The notes below the pieces were generated by a model that was not told the origin of the DNA, did not search any database, and saw only the letters and a program-made list of their open reading frames with translations. DNA of 64,000 nt from Salinicoccus halitifaciens (GTDB lineage Bacteria; Bacillota; Bacilli; Staphylococcales; Salinicoccaceae): positions 248,001-312,000 of the forward strand of contig NZ_JAJNCU010000003.1 of NCBI RefSeq assembly GCF_021026095.1. Direction: 5' to 3'. Below are positions 8,093 to 15,620 of the stretch, one piece after another (the stretch's first letter is position 1; each line of letters opens with the position of its first letter). The translations under genes were made by a program, and so were the position numbers.

Positions 8093-10995
8093 TTTTCTTC
8101 CTCCTTTGATTTTTTATTCTCAAAATATCTATATATCCCATACTCTACTGGCTGCTCTAATATAAGGTTCATCTTCGCCACTTTATGCTGCCCGTTCCCT
8201 ATCCCATCCTCGACATTCTCGACTGAATTCAAATCGATATCTACTTCCCCTAAATAATAATGTTCCGCTTCTGCCTCATCTTTTTTCACAAAAAGATGCA
8301 ACGTCACTTCATCATTTTTATAATCCTCTATAATCTCTTTGTTAATCTTCGAGTTTAAATCCGTGCCTTTTCTGGTAAACCATTGGAACACATGTGAGTC
8401 TAAGAAACGATCATCATATTTAACTGATTCATCGATCTTTTCACTCTTGTTGTAGTTAATGAATATCGGCACTGTATTATGCTTATTTTTATAACCATAC
8501 ATCACGCTCGACTCGTCCTTATCCCAGTTTAGTACTCGGCAGACGTCTTTCCTGCTGTATTTTTCATTCAGCGTCAGCGGCTCGCTCTGGTCATAGTCTT
8601 CGGACTGCAATACTGCGAGGGCTAAAACGTCTTCCACATAAGCCTTGAAATACCCATCTTTCAAAGCATCATTAAATTCTTTACTCAAGGTAATTTTATT
8701 ACCCTCTACTTTAATTAACGGATATTTATATTTGTTAACTGACTGACTTGTATAAAACTCTAATGTTAACATTCTTAAAATAGAGCGCATTGTACGGTCA
8801 GTCATATAGTATCCTTTTTCATGCATCTCCAATTGAAAATCGGTTTTATGGATATGACCATTTACGAGCAAGTCTTGCAACAAAAGTACTTCTTGCACTC
8901 TTTTACCATCCACGACTTCTTTCGATAAAAATGTCAGGATCTTATCCTGCCCATTTGTCAGCGCTTCTACAGGCTCTTTCAATTTCTTTAAAAATGCAGG
9001 ATAGTGATTATACTTATTCAACACAAGCATCGGACTCATAGCGTCCTGGTCATTATATAAATCGACAAGTGATGGTATATGACCTAGCTTATCTTTTGTA
9101 TAAGCATACATCTTCCTCAGATTAGAAAGATCGCTCGCACGGTTTTTGGAAATCGACTTAAATATCCGTTCTTGTGCAATTCTTTCAAAATTAATTGTCG
9201 ATTCTCCGGAGATCATATTGCGATTCATTAAGTTTCGACGTAAATTATCTTTGTTAAATGACTTATCACCTGTTAAAGCGACTGGGATCAAATAGTTATT
9301 TTTGTAGTTACCGATAAAATCGATCACAGTAAGGAACTCTTTACTTTCATGTCTTCTTAAGCCCCGGCCAAGTTGTTGAACAAAGATTATGCTCGATTCC
9401 GTCTGTCTTAACATTACCACCTGATTGACTGAAGGGATATCAATGCCTTCATTAAAAATATCTACGGTAATCAAATAATCCAGCTGGTTTTTCTCAAGCT
9501 GTTTTACCGCCTTATCCCGATCCTCTTGTGAATCCAACCCGGTTAGTGATTTTGTTTTAAACCCTCTCGCGTTTAGTAACCGGGATAGTTCTGCTGCTTC
9601 TTTTCTGTTAGAGACGAACATTAATCCTCTGACTTTTTCACCAGCATGGGAATAATAGTAGAGCTTATCTATAATATGGTCGATCCGATCCTCATGGATC
9701 AGATCTGTTAGCACACTATCATCAGTAATTGTTTCTCCATTACTTTCAAAATCAGTAACACCAAAGTAATGGAACGGTGCGAGTATTTCCGCTTCCAATG
9801 CTTTCTGCAGTCGGATTTCATAAGCAATATTGTAATCAAACAAACTGAATATCTCTGTGTTATCCGTTCTTTCCGGTGTTGCTGTCATACCCAGCAAAAA
9901 CTTTGGAGTAAAGTAATTAATAATTTTATGGTATGAATCTGCCCCACTTCTATGCGCTTCGTCTATCACAATATAATCAAAATCATCTTTGTTAAATTGG
10001 TACAGATGATCTTCTCTTGATAATGTCTGGACCGTCGCAAAAAGATATTTTGCACTCTTATCTCTGGCAGTCCCACTGTAAATTCCAAAGTTTTGAGGTT
10101 CAGAATCAATTAAATCCCGATAGTCCTGTAATGACTTCTGTAGAATTTGCTCACGATGTGCAATGAATAATACCCGTTCGGGGTTGAACTGTTTTACATC
10201 AAAAGCAGATAAGTACGTTTTACCGGTACCTGTCGCAGAAACAATGAGTCCTTTATCTTCTCCCCTTAACCTCAAACCCTTTAACGATTCCAATGCTTCT
10301 TTCTGCATTATATTTGGCGTAACTTCTTTCGGATCATTGTTTGTATAGCGGTACGGTTGTTTATTCTCGATTAAATGTAGTACTTTATCGTCATGCTTCA
10401 ATTCTTTATATAGATCTTGATAATCTCTAATCCACTCATCAGAAAGCGCTGTAGAATTTTCCCAAAGTACTTCAAACTGTTCTTTAAAATTATGTATGAC
10501 TTCCCCGTTATCCAAAGAAGTGAGCTTCAAGTTATACTCATAATTCTTCTTTAAAGCCGAATCCGTTAAATTCGAGCTGCCGATAAACATGGTGGAATAT
10601 CTGCTGTTATCAAATATATAACCCTTCGCATGAAAGCCTGCCTGGTGGGTAATCCGTACATCGATATTGGGTATTTTAAGCAGCTCTTTAAACACTGTCG
10701 GTTTGTTGAAATTTAAATATGTAGACGTAATAATTCTTCCGCTGACACCGCGTTTGTTTAACTCGTAAAGTGCCGTTTTTAAAGAAGCAATGCCACCTTC
10801 AGTGATAAAAGCCACAGAAATCACAAAAGACTCACATGACTCCAGTGCATCCAACATAGGTGAGAGCACATTTTCTTCTTTTGAATTGATGATCAACTCC
10901 GGCGGATGATGAGACACTTTACCGGTATAGCGATCAATAAAGCCCCGTTCGTATGCATTCAATAAATTGTTTTGTAAATGCTCCATATAGTTCAC
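8089..10995 (-). CDS. PLD-nuclease / DEAH-box superfamily 2 helicase (DUF3427-type)
   Basis: The 968-residue protein has an N-terminal phospholipase D-like nuclease domain with one HKD motif (FHAKGYIFDN at residue 121, then FIGSSNLTDSALKKN). It is followed by a complete SF2 helicase: Walker A SATGTGKT (253-260), DEAH box VIDEAHRS (343-350), GMTATPERTD, and motif VI QQLGRGLRRHE. The long C-terminus resembles DUF3427. One HKD per chain implies a dimeric active site. The annotated start is a GTG; an ATG three codons later is equally possible and neither has a good ribosome-binding site. It lies 40 nt behind the lipoprotein gene and overlaps the GmrSD-like gene by 4 nt. Likely role: ATP-driven DNA translocation coupled to cleavage in defence. 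No methyltransferase accompanies it. Confidence 0.88.
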   Translation of the reverse strand: MNYMEHLQNNLLNAYERGFIDRYTGKVSHHPPELIINSKEENVLSPMLDALESCESFVISVAFITEGGIASLKTALYELNKRGVSGRIITSTYLNFNKPTVFKELLKIPNIDVRITHQAGFHAKGYIFDNSRYSTMFIGSSNLTDSALKKNYEYNLKLTSLDNGEVIHNFKEQFEVLWENSTALSDEWIRDYQDLYKELKHDDKVLHLIENKQPYRYTNNDPKEVTPNIMQKEALESLKGLRLRGEDKGLIVSATGTGKTYLSAFDVKQFNPERVLFIAHREQILQKSLQDYRDLIDSEPQNFGIYSGTARDKSAKYLFATVQTLSREDHLYQFNKDDFDYIVIDEAHRSGADSYHKIINYFTPKFLLGMTATPERTDNTEIFSLFDYNIAYEIRLQKALEAEILAPFHYFGVTDFESNGETITDDSVLTDLIHEDRIDHIIDKLYYYSHAGEKVRGLMFVSNRKEAAELSRLLNARGFKTKSLTGLDSQEDRDKAVKQLEKNQLDYLITVDIFNEGIDIPSVNQVVMLRQTESSIIFVQQLGRGLRRHESKEFLTVIDFIGNYKNNYLIPVALTGDKSFNKDNLRRNLMNRNMISGESTINFERIAQERIFKSISKNRASDLSNLRKMYAYTKDKLGHIPSLVDLYNDQDAMSPMLVLNKYNHYPAFLKKLKEPVEALTNGQDKILTFLSKEVVDGKRVQEVLLLQDLLVNGHIHKTDFQLEMHEKGYYMTDRTMRSILRMLTLEFYTSQSVNKYKYPLIKVEGNKITLSKEFNDALKDGYFKAYVEDVLALAVLQSEDYDQSEPLTLNEKYSRKDVCRVLNWDKDESSVMYGYKNKHNTVPIFINYNKSEKIDESVKYDDRFLDSHVFQWFTRKGTDLNSKINKEIIEDYKNDEVTLHLFVKKDEAEAEHYYLGEVDIDLNSVENVEDGIGNGQHKVAKMNLILEQPVEYGIYRYFENKKSKEEEK

Positions 10996-11035
10996 ACCCG
11001 CACTTTAACTTACTATAATTATTCTTTTGCAAAAC

Positions 11036-11686
11036 TCACTCGAATTCTTCTTCATAGTACCTATAAGCATTTTCATAGTTTCTTTTGGAGTTTGAAATAT
11101 ATAAATCTGTATTATTTAAGTCCGTATCATATATGTCTAAATATCTGAAAGCATTAGCCAAGTTACTACAACTCGAAGATACACTAGTCATAAAAGCACT
11201 ATCTCCAATATTAGTAGCTAAAGAGTCTTCTAAAAACAAAGTGTCACATTTCTCATCAAGCTCGAAATATAATAGCTTAGATTTTTTGTGAACTATCTCA
11301 TAGTCCTCTGAACTCTGAAATTCTTCATTAATAGTATCCAGGTGATTATTCTCTAGTTCTTTATATTGTTCAAAATAGTGATCAAAATCTGTCTCTAAAT
11401 ATTCTATTGTATTATCCATTCTATACATGAATTCTTCTTCGGACATCTCACCATAGTAATAATTTGCAATATCTTTTGGTTTTTCAAACTCTAATATATC
11501 AATCCCCGCTGTAGTATATGTAACGTCACTTTTCTCTTCGACTATAGTTTCTAAGTCACTGATTTCTTCTCTGAGTTTGTTATTCGTTGTTTGTAAGTTT
11601 TCGTATTCTTCAATCGAAACTTTCTCTTCATTATTACAAGCAGCCAAAGAAAATAAACCTAAAAATATAATTAAATATTTTTTCAA
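11036..11686 (-). CDS. Predicted lipoprotein of unknown function, head of the AT-rich cluster
   Basis: The protein has 216 residues from a TTG start at 11686: MKKYLIIFLGLFSLAACNN is a textbook lipoprotein signal peptide (LAAC lipobox). An AAGGGGG ribosome-binding site lies 11 nt upstream. The frame is open seven codons further back, to a TTG at 11707, but that has no ribosome-binding site and would spoil the signal. After the signal comes a heptad-like coiled coil (about residues 24-55), then an acidic, helix-rich domain without a recognised family. The gene is AT-rich and points the same way as the helicase, 40 nt ahead of it, so it may be the first gene of the putative defence operon or simply a neighbour. 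Role unknown. Confidence 0.7.
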   Translation of the reverse strand: MKKYLIIFLGLFSLAACNNEEKVSIEEYENLQTTNNKLREEISDLETIVEEKSDVTYTTAGIDILEFEKPKDIANYYYGEMSEEEFMYRMDNTIEYLETDFDHYFEQYKELENNHLDTINEEFQSSEDYEIVHKKSKLLYFELDEKCDTLFLEDSLATNIGDSAFMTSVSSSCSNLANAFRYLDIYDTDLNNTDLYISNSKRNYENAYRYYEEEFE

Positions 11687-11909
11687 TTTATTAAAATCCC
11701 CCTTCAAGCTCTATGAATTGAAATTAATTCCGTATATTAATGAATTTAGATGTTACTAGAAAACATATTTCCTATATTTTACCATAGCTCTTTTTTCTTT
11801 TCAGGATATCATTTTATTTTCCATTGTTTATCTGGTACCCTAAAAGTGTCTATTGTCACTTCCAATGAACAAACAGCGCGGGCAGTAAAAATCCATGGGA
11901 GGTATATGA

Positions 11910-12089
11910 ATGGCCACCAGGGAAACGGGAAACGCAAAGCACAGGATCAACTATGTAGGCATCTGCATAGTCACAGGCACGGCTTTTGGCATCTCACTCG
12001 GCGGCATGTTCGACAGTACGATACTCGGCATGGTGACGGGTTCCGGACTCGGCACTGTAGTCGGTTATCTCTACAACAGTAAAAACTGA
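11910..12089 (+). CDS. 59-residue glycine-zipper membrane protein
   Basis: The short ORF starts with ATG at 11910, preceded by GGGAGGT at the right distance, and reads MATRETGNAKHRINYVG. One hydrophobic glycine-rich segment follows with the pattern G-T-A-F-G-I-S-L-G-G-M-F and later GMVTGSGLGTVVGYLY. Glycines spaced every four residues suggest a glycine-zipper helix pair in the membrane. A terminator follows within 12 nt, supporting a monocistronic expressed gene. It resembles the 69-residue protein at 15398-15607 in architecture. The function is not recognised. It is the first GC-rich gene after the AT-rich cluster. Confidence 0.7.
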   Translation: MATRETGNAKHRINYVGICIVTGTAFGISLGGMFDSTILGMVTGSGLGTVVGYLYNSKN

Positions 12090-12099
12090 CTTCCACGTC

Positions 12100-12131
12100 A
12101 AAAAGTGCAGGCCTCCGGTCCGCACTTTTTC
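12100..12131 (+). terminator. Intrinsic terminator after the 59-residue protein
   Basis: A nine-base stem (AAAAAGTGC, 12100-12108, with GCACTTTTT, 12122-12130) encloses a GC-rich loop. The poly-A left arm and poly-T right arm make it a possible bidirectional terminator, also serving the leftward FGE gene, which ends at 12157. Confidence 0.8.
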
Positions 12132-12156
12132 TCGTTTTAGAGCAGGATTATTAATC

Positions 12157-13053
12157 CTATTTATCCCTCACCGTCCTGAATCCCATGTTCCCGGTCGAGC
12201 TGTCCACCGTGTTGGACGATCTTGCTGCGACCCTGTAGCGGTTACAGTAGGAGTGATGGCAGAGGTATGAGCCGCCCCTTATGGCCTTCGTCTGCCGGGT
12301 CTCATCAAACCAGTTGCCGCACCACTCCCATACGTTGCCTGAAGTGTTGTAAAGCCCGTAGCCGTTCGGTTCGAAAGAATCGACCGGTGCTGTGCCGATA
12401 TAGCCGTCATCTTTTGTGTTATCCATCGGGAACTCGCCCTGCCAGATGTTGCACATATGTCTGCCCGGTTCGAGGTCGTTCCCCCAGGGGAACCGCTTCT
12501 GTTCAAGCCCGCCGCGTGCGGCATACTCCCACTCCGCCTCAGTCGGCAGCCGTCCTCCGGCCCACTTGGCATAGCTTTCCGCGTCATTCCATGATACATG
12601 GACGACCGGGTGATCCATGATGTCTTCAATAGTGGAGGATGGGCCGTAGGGGTGTTTCCACGACGCGCCTTCCACCGCAAGCCACCACGGGGTGTTCGGC
12701 AGCTGCCCCTTCACATGTTTATCATCCGCTTCCGCAAGCAGCATATGGAATACGAACGACCATCCGAACCGCTCCGCATCGGTTACGTAGCCCGTCTCAT
12801 CGATGAAGGCCTTGAATTTCCGGTTGCTCACCTGGTACTTGTCGATATGGAAGCCTGCGACTTCGACCTCCCTTACCGGGCCTTCGTTGTCCCCCTCGTT
12901 CGCATCCGCATCTTCCGAACCCATGAGGAAGGTGCCGCCCGGGATGAATGTCATATCTTCCGTATTTTGGTTTTCTTTATCTTTAATTTCCTGTATCTCC
13001 CTGATTTCATCCGCACCCCTCGACGGGGCGCAGCAGCTTTTATGTTCTTTCAT
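12157..13053 (-). CDS. Formylglycine-generating enzyme family protein (sulfatase maturase)
   Basis: The 298-residue protein has the SUMF1/FGE fold: FIPGGTFLMGSEDADANEG at the start, then VSWNDAESYAKWAGGRLPTEAEWEYAARGG, GNVWEWCGNW and the C-terminal GGSYLCHHSYCNRYRVAAR. The two cysteines in LCHHSYC (C-x4-C) are the copper/thiol pair used by true FGEs to oxidise a sulfatase cysteine to formylglycine, so this is likely a real maturase and not just an FGE-fold protein. The start at 13053 has GAGGAGG six bases upstream; the GTG at 13068 overlaps that site and is rejected. It is divergent from a sulfatase with a cysteine-type site, 111 nt away, which is its obvious client. An N-terminal KSCCAPSR element resembles that of other bacterial FGEs. 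Confidence 0.93.
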   Translation of the reverse strand: MKEHKSCCAPSRGADEIREIQEIKDKENQNTEDMTFIPGGTFLMGSEDADANEGDNEGPVREVEVAGFHIDKYQVSNRKFKAFIDETGYVTDAERFGWSFVFHMLLAEADDKHVKGQLPNTPWWLAVEGASWKHPYGPSSTIEDIMDHPVVHVSWNDAESYAKWAGGRLPTEAEWEYAARGGLEQKRFPWGNDLEPGRHMCNIWQGEFPMDNTKDDGYIGTAPVDSFEPNGYGLYNTSGNVWEWCGNWFDETRQTKAIRGGSYLCHHSYCNRYRVAARSSNTVDSSTGNMGFRTVRDK

Positions 13054-13164
13054 GCTTTTCCTCCTCACCCGTTATAAGGGGTTCTGCTTCATAAGATTTC
13101 CAGCTTCCTTTATAATCATAATTGTATGATAACAGAATATATCAAAAATTTAAGGAGTGTAGAC

Positions 13165-14781
13165 ATGTCTGAAAAGAAACCGAACATAGTACTGATTTTT
13201 GCGGATGATCTCGGGTATGGGGACGTCTCCTGTTTCAATGAAAATTCAAAAGTGAAGACGAAGCATCTGGAGGGCCTGGCGGAGTCCGGGATGATCTTCA
13301 CGAATACGCACGCAACCTCCGCCCTGTGTACGCCGTCCCGCTACGGCCTGCTCACCGGGCGCTACAACTGGCGTTCAAAGCTGAAGAGCTACGTGCTGCC
13401 CGGCGATTCGATGCCTTTGATCGAGGAGGACCGCCGGACGCTTGCGCATATGCTCAAAGACGAAGGCTACCAGACCGCAGCCATCGGGAAATGGCACCTG
13501 GGGCTCGGATGGCAGCTGACGGATGAGCCGGACTTTGAGAAATACGGCCTCGATCCTGAAGATTTCCCGCGCATGGAGAAGCGCCACGGACGGGCCGGCA
13601 TATTCGACATCCGGGCGGGGCTTGCGGATTTTGAAGGTCTCGACATCGACTACTCCAAGCCGATCACTTTCGGCCCGAATGAGCTCGGATTCGATTATTT
13701 CTTCGGCACACCGGCTTCCCTCGACCAGCCGCCGTTCGTCTACATCGAAAACGACCGTGTGACTGCGGAACCGAATGGCACGACGGGCGTGTCGAACCTC
13801 GACCGCCTCGGTCCGAACAACCAGACGCAGTGGCAGAACGGCGTCATCGCACCGGACTTCGTCCATGAAGAGGTGCCGGACGTCATGCAGGAAAAGGCGC
13901 TTGAGACGATCGATAAATTCACTGAGGGTGATGATCCATTCTTCCTCTACTATCCGAACCATCTCGTCCACGGGCCTTTATTGCCGAATAAGGAATTCAA
14001 AGGGAAATCCGGCATCGGCTTATACGGCGACTTCATCCTGCAGCTCGACCACTACGTCGGGGAGATCATCGACAAGCTTAAAGAGAAGGATATATTCGAC
14101 GATACAATCTTCATCTTCACAAGCGATAACGGGGCTTCCGGCGTTGCCGGCTTTGAGGCATTACATGCCAAGGGGCACTACCCGAACCATGTATTCAAGG
14201 GCGCAAAAGGCGATATATGGGAAGGCGGCCACCGGGAGCCGACGATCATCTCATATCCGTCGGCGATCGAGGCAGGCGGGGTGTCGAACCACCTGATCAG
14301 CTTATCCGACCTGTACCGCACGATCGCCGAACTGATCGATGCGGATGTGCCGGATGATGCGGCGGAGGATTCCTACTCACTGTCGCCGATATTCGAAGGC
14401 CGGACGGAGGAGGTCCGGGAGGACGTCGTCCATTCCTCGGCCAACGGCGGGCTCGCCATACGCCGCGGGAAATGGAAGCTCGACCTCGTTGAAGACGGCG
14501 GCGGCATGGAAGTGACGCAGAGGCAGATGCAACGCGGCGAACAGCCTTCCTTCAAGCCGACCGAGCTGTATGACCTGGAAGCGGATATCCGGGAGCAGAA
14601 CAACCTGATTGATGAACATCCGGATTTGGTTGAAGATATGGTCGGCTCGCTTGCAGAATACATCCGCCTCGGCCGTTCGACGCCGGGTGAACCGCAGGAG
14701 AATGAGGGCGGCAACGACTGGCCGCAGTTCGGATGGATCGAAGAGTACAGGCAGTACGTCGATCATTTCCAGTATGACTGA
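13165..14781 (+). CDS. Arylsulfatase-family hydrolase (cysteine-type sulfatase)
   Basis: The 538-residue protein begins KKPNIVLIFADDLGYGD, with the metal-binding Asp pair at residues 14-15, and carries the sulfatase signature CTPSRYGLLTGR with C55 to be converted to formylglycine. Later it shows GKWHLGLGW and FTSDNGA (third metal site). There is no signal peptide, so it appears cytoplasmic. It should hydrolyse sulfate esters to release sulfate. The ATG at 13165 has AAGGAG seven bases upstream; an upstream ATG at 13126 is in frame but lacks a site and would add an unrelated extension. It is divergent from the FGE gene, and a SAM riboswitch follows, hinting at sulfur metabolism in this neighbourhood. 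Substrate unknown. Confidence 0.93.
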   Translation: MSEKKPNIVLIFADDLGYGDVSCFNENSKVKTKHLEGLAESGMIFTNTHATSALCTPSRYGLLTGRYNWRSKLKSYVLPGDSMPLIEEDRRTLAHMLKDEGYQTAAIGKWHLGLGWQLTDEPDFEKYGLDPEDFPRMEKRHGRAGIFDIRAGLADFEGLDIDYSKPITFGPNELGFDYFFGTPASLDQPPFVYIENDRVTAEPNGTTGVSNLDRLGPNNQTQWQNGVIAPDFVHEEVPDVMQEKALETIDKFTEGDDPFFLYYPNHLVHGPLLPNKEFKGKSGIGLYGDFILQLDHYVGEIIDKLKEKDIFDDTIFIFTSDNGASGVAGFEALHAKGHYPNHVFKGAKGDIWEGGHREPTIISYPSAIEAGGVSNHLISLSDLYRTIAELIDADVPDDAAEDSYSLSPIFEGRTEEVREDVVHSSANGGLAIRRGKWKLDLVEDGGGMEVTQRQMQRGEQPSFKPTELYDLEADIREQNNLIDEHPDLVEDMVGSLAEYIRLGRSTPGEPQENEGGNDWPQFGWIEEYRQYVDHFQYD

Positions 14782-14801
14782 TCATCAAATGAACAAATAA
14801 G

Positions 14802-14830
14802 ATGAAATAATTAAAGCCAGGCAGTATAAT
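14802..14830 (+). promoter_or_regulatory. Promoter for the SAM riboswitch transcript
   Basis: A perfect -10 TATAAT (14825-14830) lies 17 bp after ATGAAA (14802-14807), a weak -35. Transcription would start about 14838, shortly before the riboswitch. Confidence 0.6.
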
Positions 14831-14849
14831 ACAATTAAATAAAATAGTT

Positions 14850-14955
14850 CTCTTATTAAGAGTGAGTGAAGGGACTTGGCCCTGTGAAGCTCCGGCAACA
14901 GCTTGTAAAAGCGATGTGCCAAATCCAACAGTTTCTATAAACTGGATGATAAGAA
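14850..14955 (+). promoter_or_regulatory. SAM-I (S-box) riboswitch aptamer
   Basis: The conserved S-box core is present: AGTGAAGGGACTTGGCCCTG, then TGAAGCTCCGGCAACA, then ATGTGCCAAATCC and the closing GGATGATAAGAAG. P1 pairs TCTTAT (14851-14856) with ATAAGA (14949-14954). The 3' P1 strand TAAGAAG (14950-14956) is also complementary to CTTCTTA (14970-14976) in the left arm of the downstream terminator. That gives the mutually exclusive antiterminator expected of this class: SAM binding stabilises P1 and allows termination. The only gene downstream before the next terminator is a 61-codon ORF. Confidence 0.93.
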
Positions 14956-14965
14956 GTCGTGTTAA

Positions 14966-14999
14966 AGCTCTTCTTAATTCAGGAAGAGCTATTTTATTT
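14966..14999 (+). terminator. Terminator of the SAM riboswitch expression platform
   Basis: AGCTCTTC (14966-14973) pairs with GAAGAGCT (14983-14990), followed by ATTTTATTT. Its left arm overlaps the antiterminator-pairing bases 14970-14976, making it the regulated terminator. Confidence 0.88.
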
Positions 15000-15024
15000 G
15001 AAAAAATAAAAAGGTGGTAATCAA

Positions 15025-15210
15025 ATGAAAAACGTACGCGAACTATTTTCAGAATTGGACGATTGGAAGGCCTACAAACCGGCCAGCACGATGAGCAGCA
15101 TAGCGAAGTCGAATCATATCAGCAGTCTGGAGCGGGAAATCAAAGAGCGCATCGACATTGAAGATTACAAAGATTATATATTATCCAAAGAAGGAAGCCG
15201 GTCGCTTTAG
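15025..15210 (+). CDS. 61-residue protein under SAM riboswitch control
   Basis: The ATG at 15025 has AAGGTGG seven bases upstream. The product begins MKNVRELFSELDDWKAY and contains SSLEREIKERIDIEDYKDYI, a charged, probably helical soluble protein without signal peptide, membrane segment or cysteine. I do not recognise the family. It sits alone between the riboswitch terminator and its own terminator, so the riboswitch controls this gene and nothing else in the transcript. S-box control predicts expression when SAM is low, so a role in methionine, SAM or sulfur balance is inferred, not shown. It could be a genuine small regulator or the remnant of a replaced methionine gene, although the intact start, ribosome-binding site and terminator argue for use. 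Confidence 0.75.
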   Translation: MKNVRELFSELDDWKAYKPASTMSSIAKSNHISSLEREIKERIDIEDYKDYILSKEGSRSL

Positions 15211-15249
15211 AGCTTAGGAAAATCCGGATATCGCTATCCATCCTGTTCA

Positions 15250-15296
15250 AACCGGCCTGGACATCTTAAATCAGGATGACCGGGCCGGTTCTTTTA
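15250..15296 (+). terminator. Terminator after the 61-residue ORF
   Basis: AACCGGCC (15250-15257) pairs with GGCCGGTT (15283-15290), with further pairing inside, followed by CTTTTACTG. Confidence 0.8.
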
Positions 15297-15397
15297 CTGC
15301 TTCAAGGCTTTTGTCCCGGCTTCTTTTTTATATATTCTTATATAGAGATTTCTGCTATAATTTAAGTGAATATTCTGTCATTCAAGGGGATGAGGCA

Positions 15398-15607
15398 ATG
15401 GCGAATGAAAAAGATGAACGGCATGAAGATCAGGCAGGCACCGGGGAGGTGGATGCAAAATATCTTGCCATCGGGCTCGCACTCGGTCCTGCTTTCGGAA
15501 TGGTGATCGGCATGCTCGCCGGCAACGTCGGAATAGGGATTTCGCTCGGGATGAGTTTCGGTCTGCTTTTCGGCACGGCGCTTGGCGCAATGAAAAATAA
15601 CAATTGA
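15398..15607 (+). CDS. 69-residue glycine-zipper membrane protein
   Basis: The start at 15398 (MANEKDERHEDQ) follows a purine-rich GGGGATGAGG. The upstream open frame back to 15311 has no plausible ribosome-binding site. A hydrophilic N-terminus of about 25 residues is followed by a glycine-rich segment, IGLALGPAFGMVIGMLAG, then GIGISLGMSFGLLFGTALGA, with G every four residues, suggesting two packed membrane helices. It shares this plan with the 59-residue protein at 11910-12089, so the two may be distant paralogs. It precedes a membrane-anchored coiled-coil gene by 13 nt and probably forms an operon with it. Function unknown; glycine zippers occur in channel-forming, toxin-like and envelope-stress proteins. 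Confidence 0.75.
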   Translation: MANEKDERHEDQAGTGEVDAKYLAIGLALGPAFGMVIGMLAGNVGIGISLGMSFGLLFGTALGAMKNNN

Positions 15608-15620
15608 ATGGACTGATATT

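Noticed and set aside
4939-11860. Attachment-site direct repeats at the edges of the AT-rich cluster (TGTCTATT at about 4945 and 11850)
   Set aside because: The shared string is only about eight bases in AT-rich sequence and no integrase gene is present.
13375-13971. Long ORF on the minus strand inside the sulfatase gene, and similar antisense ORFs elsewhere
   Set aside because: Antisense shadows of GC-rich coding sequence, without ribosome-binding sites or recognisable protein motifs.
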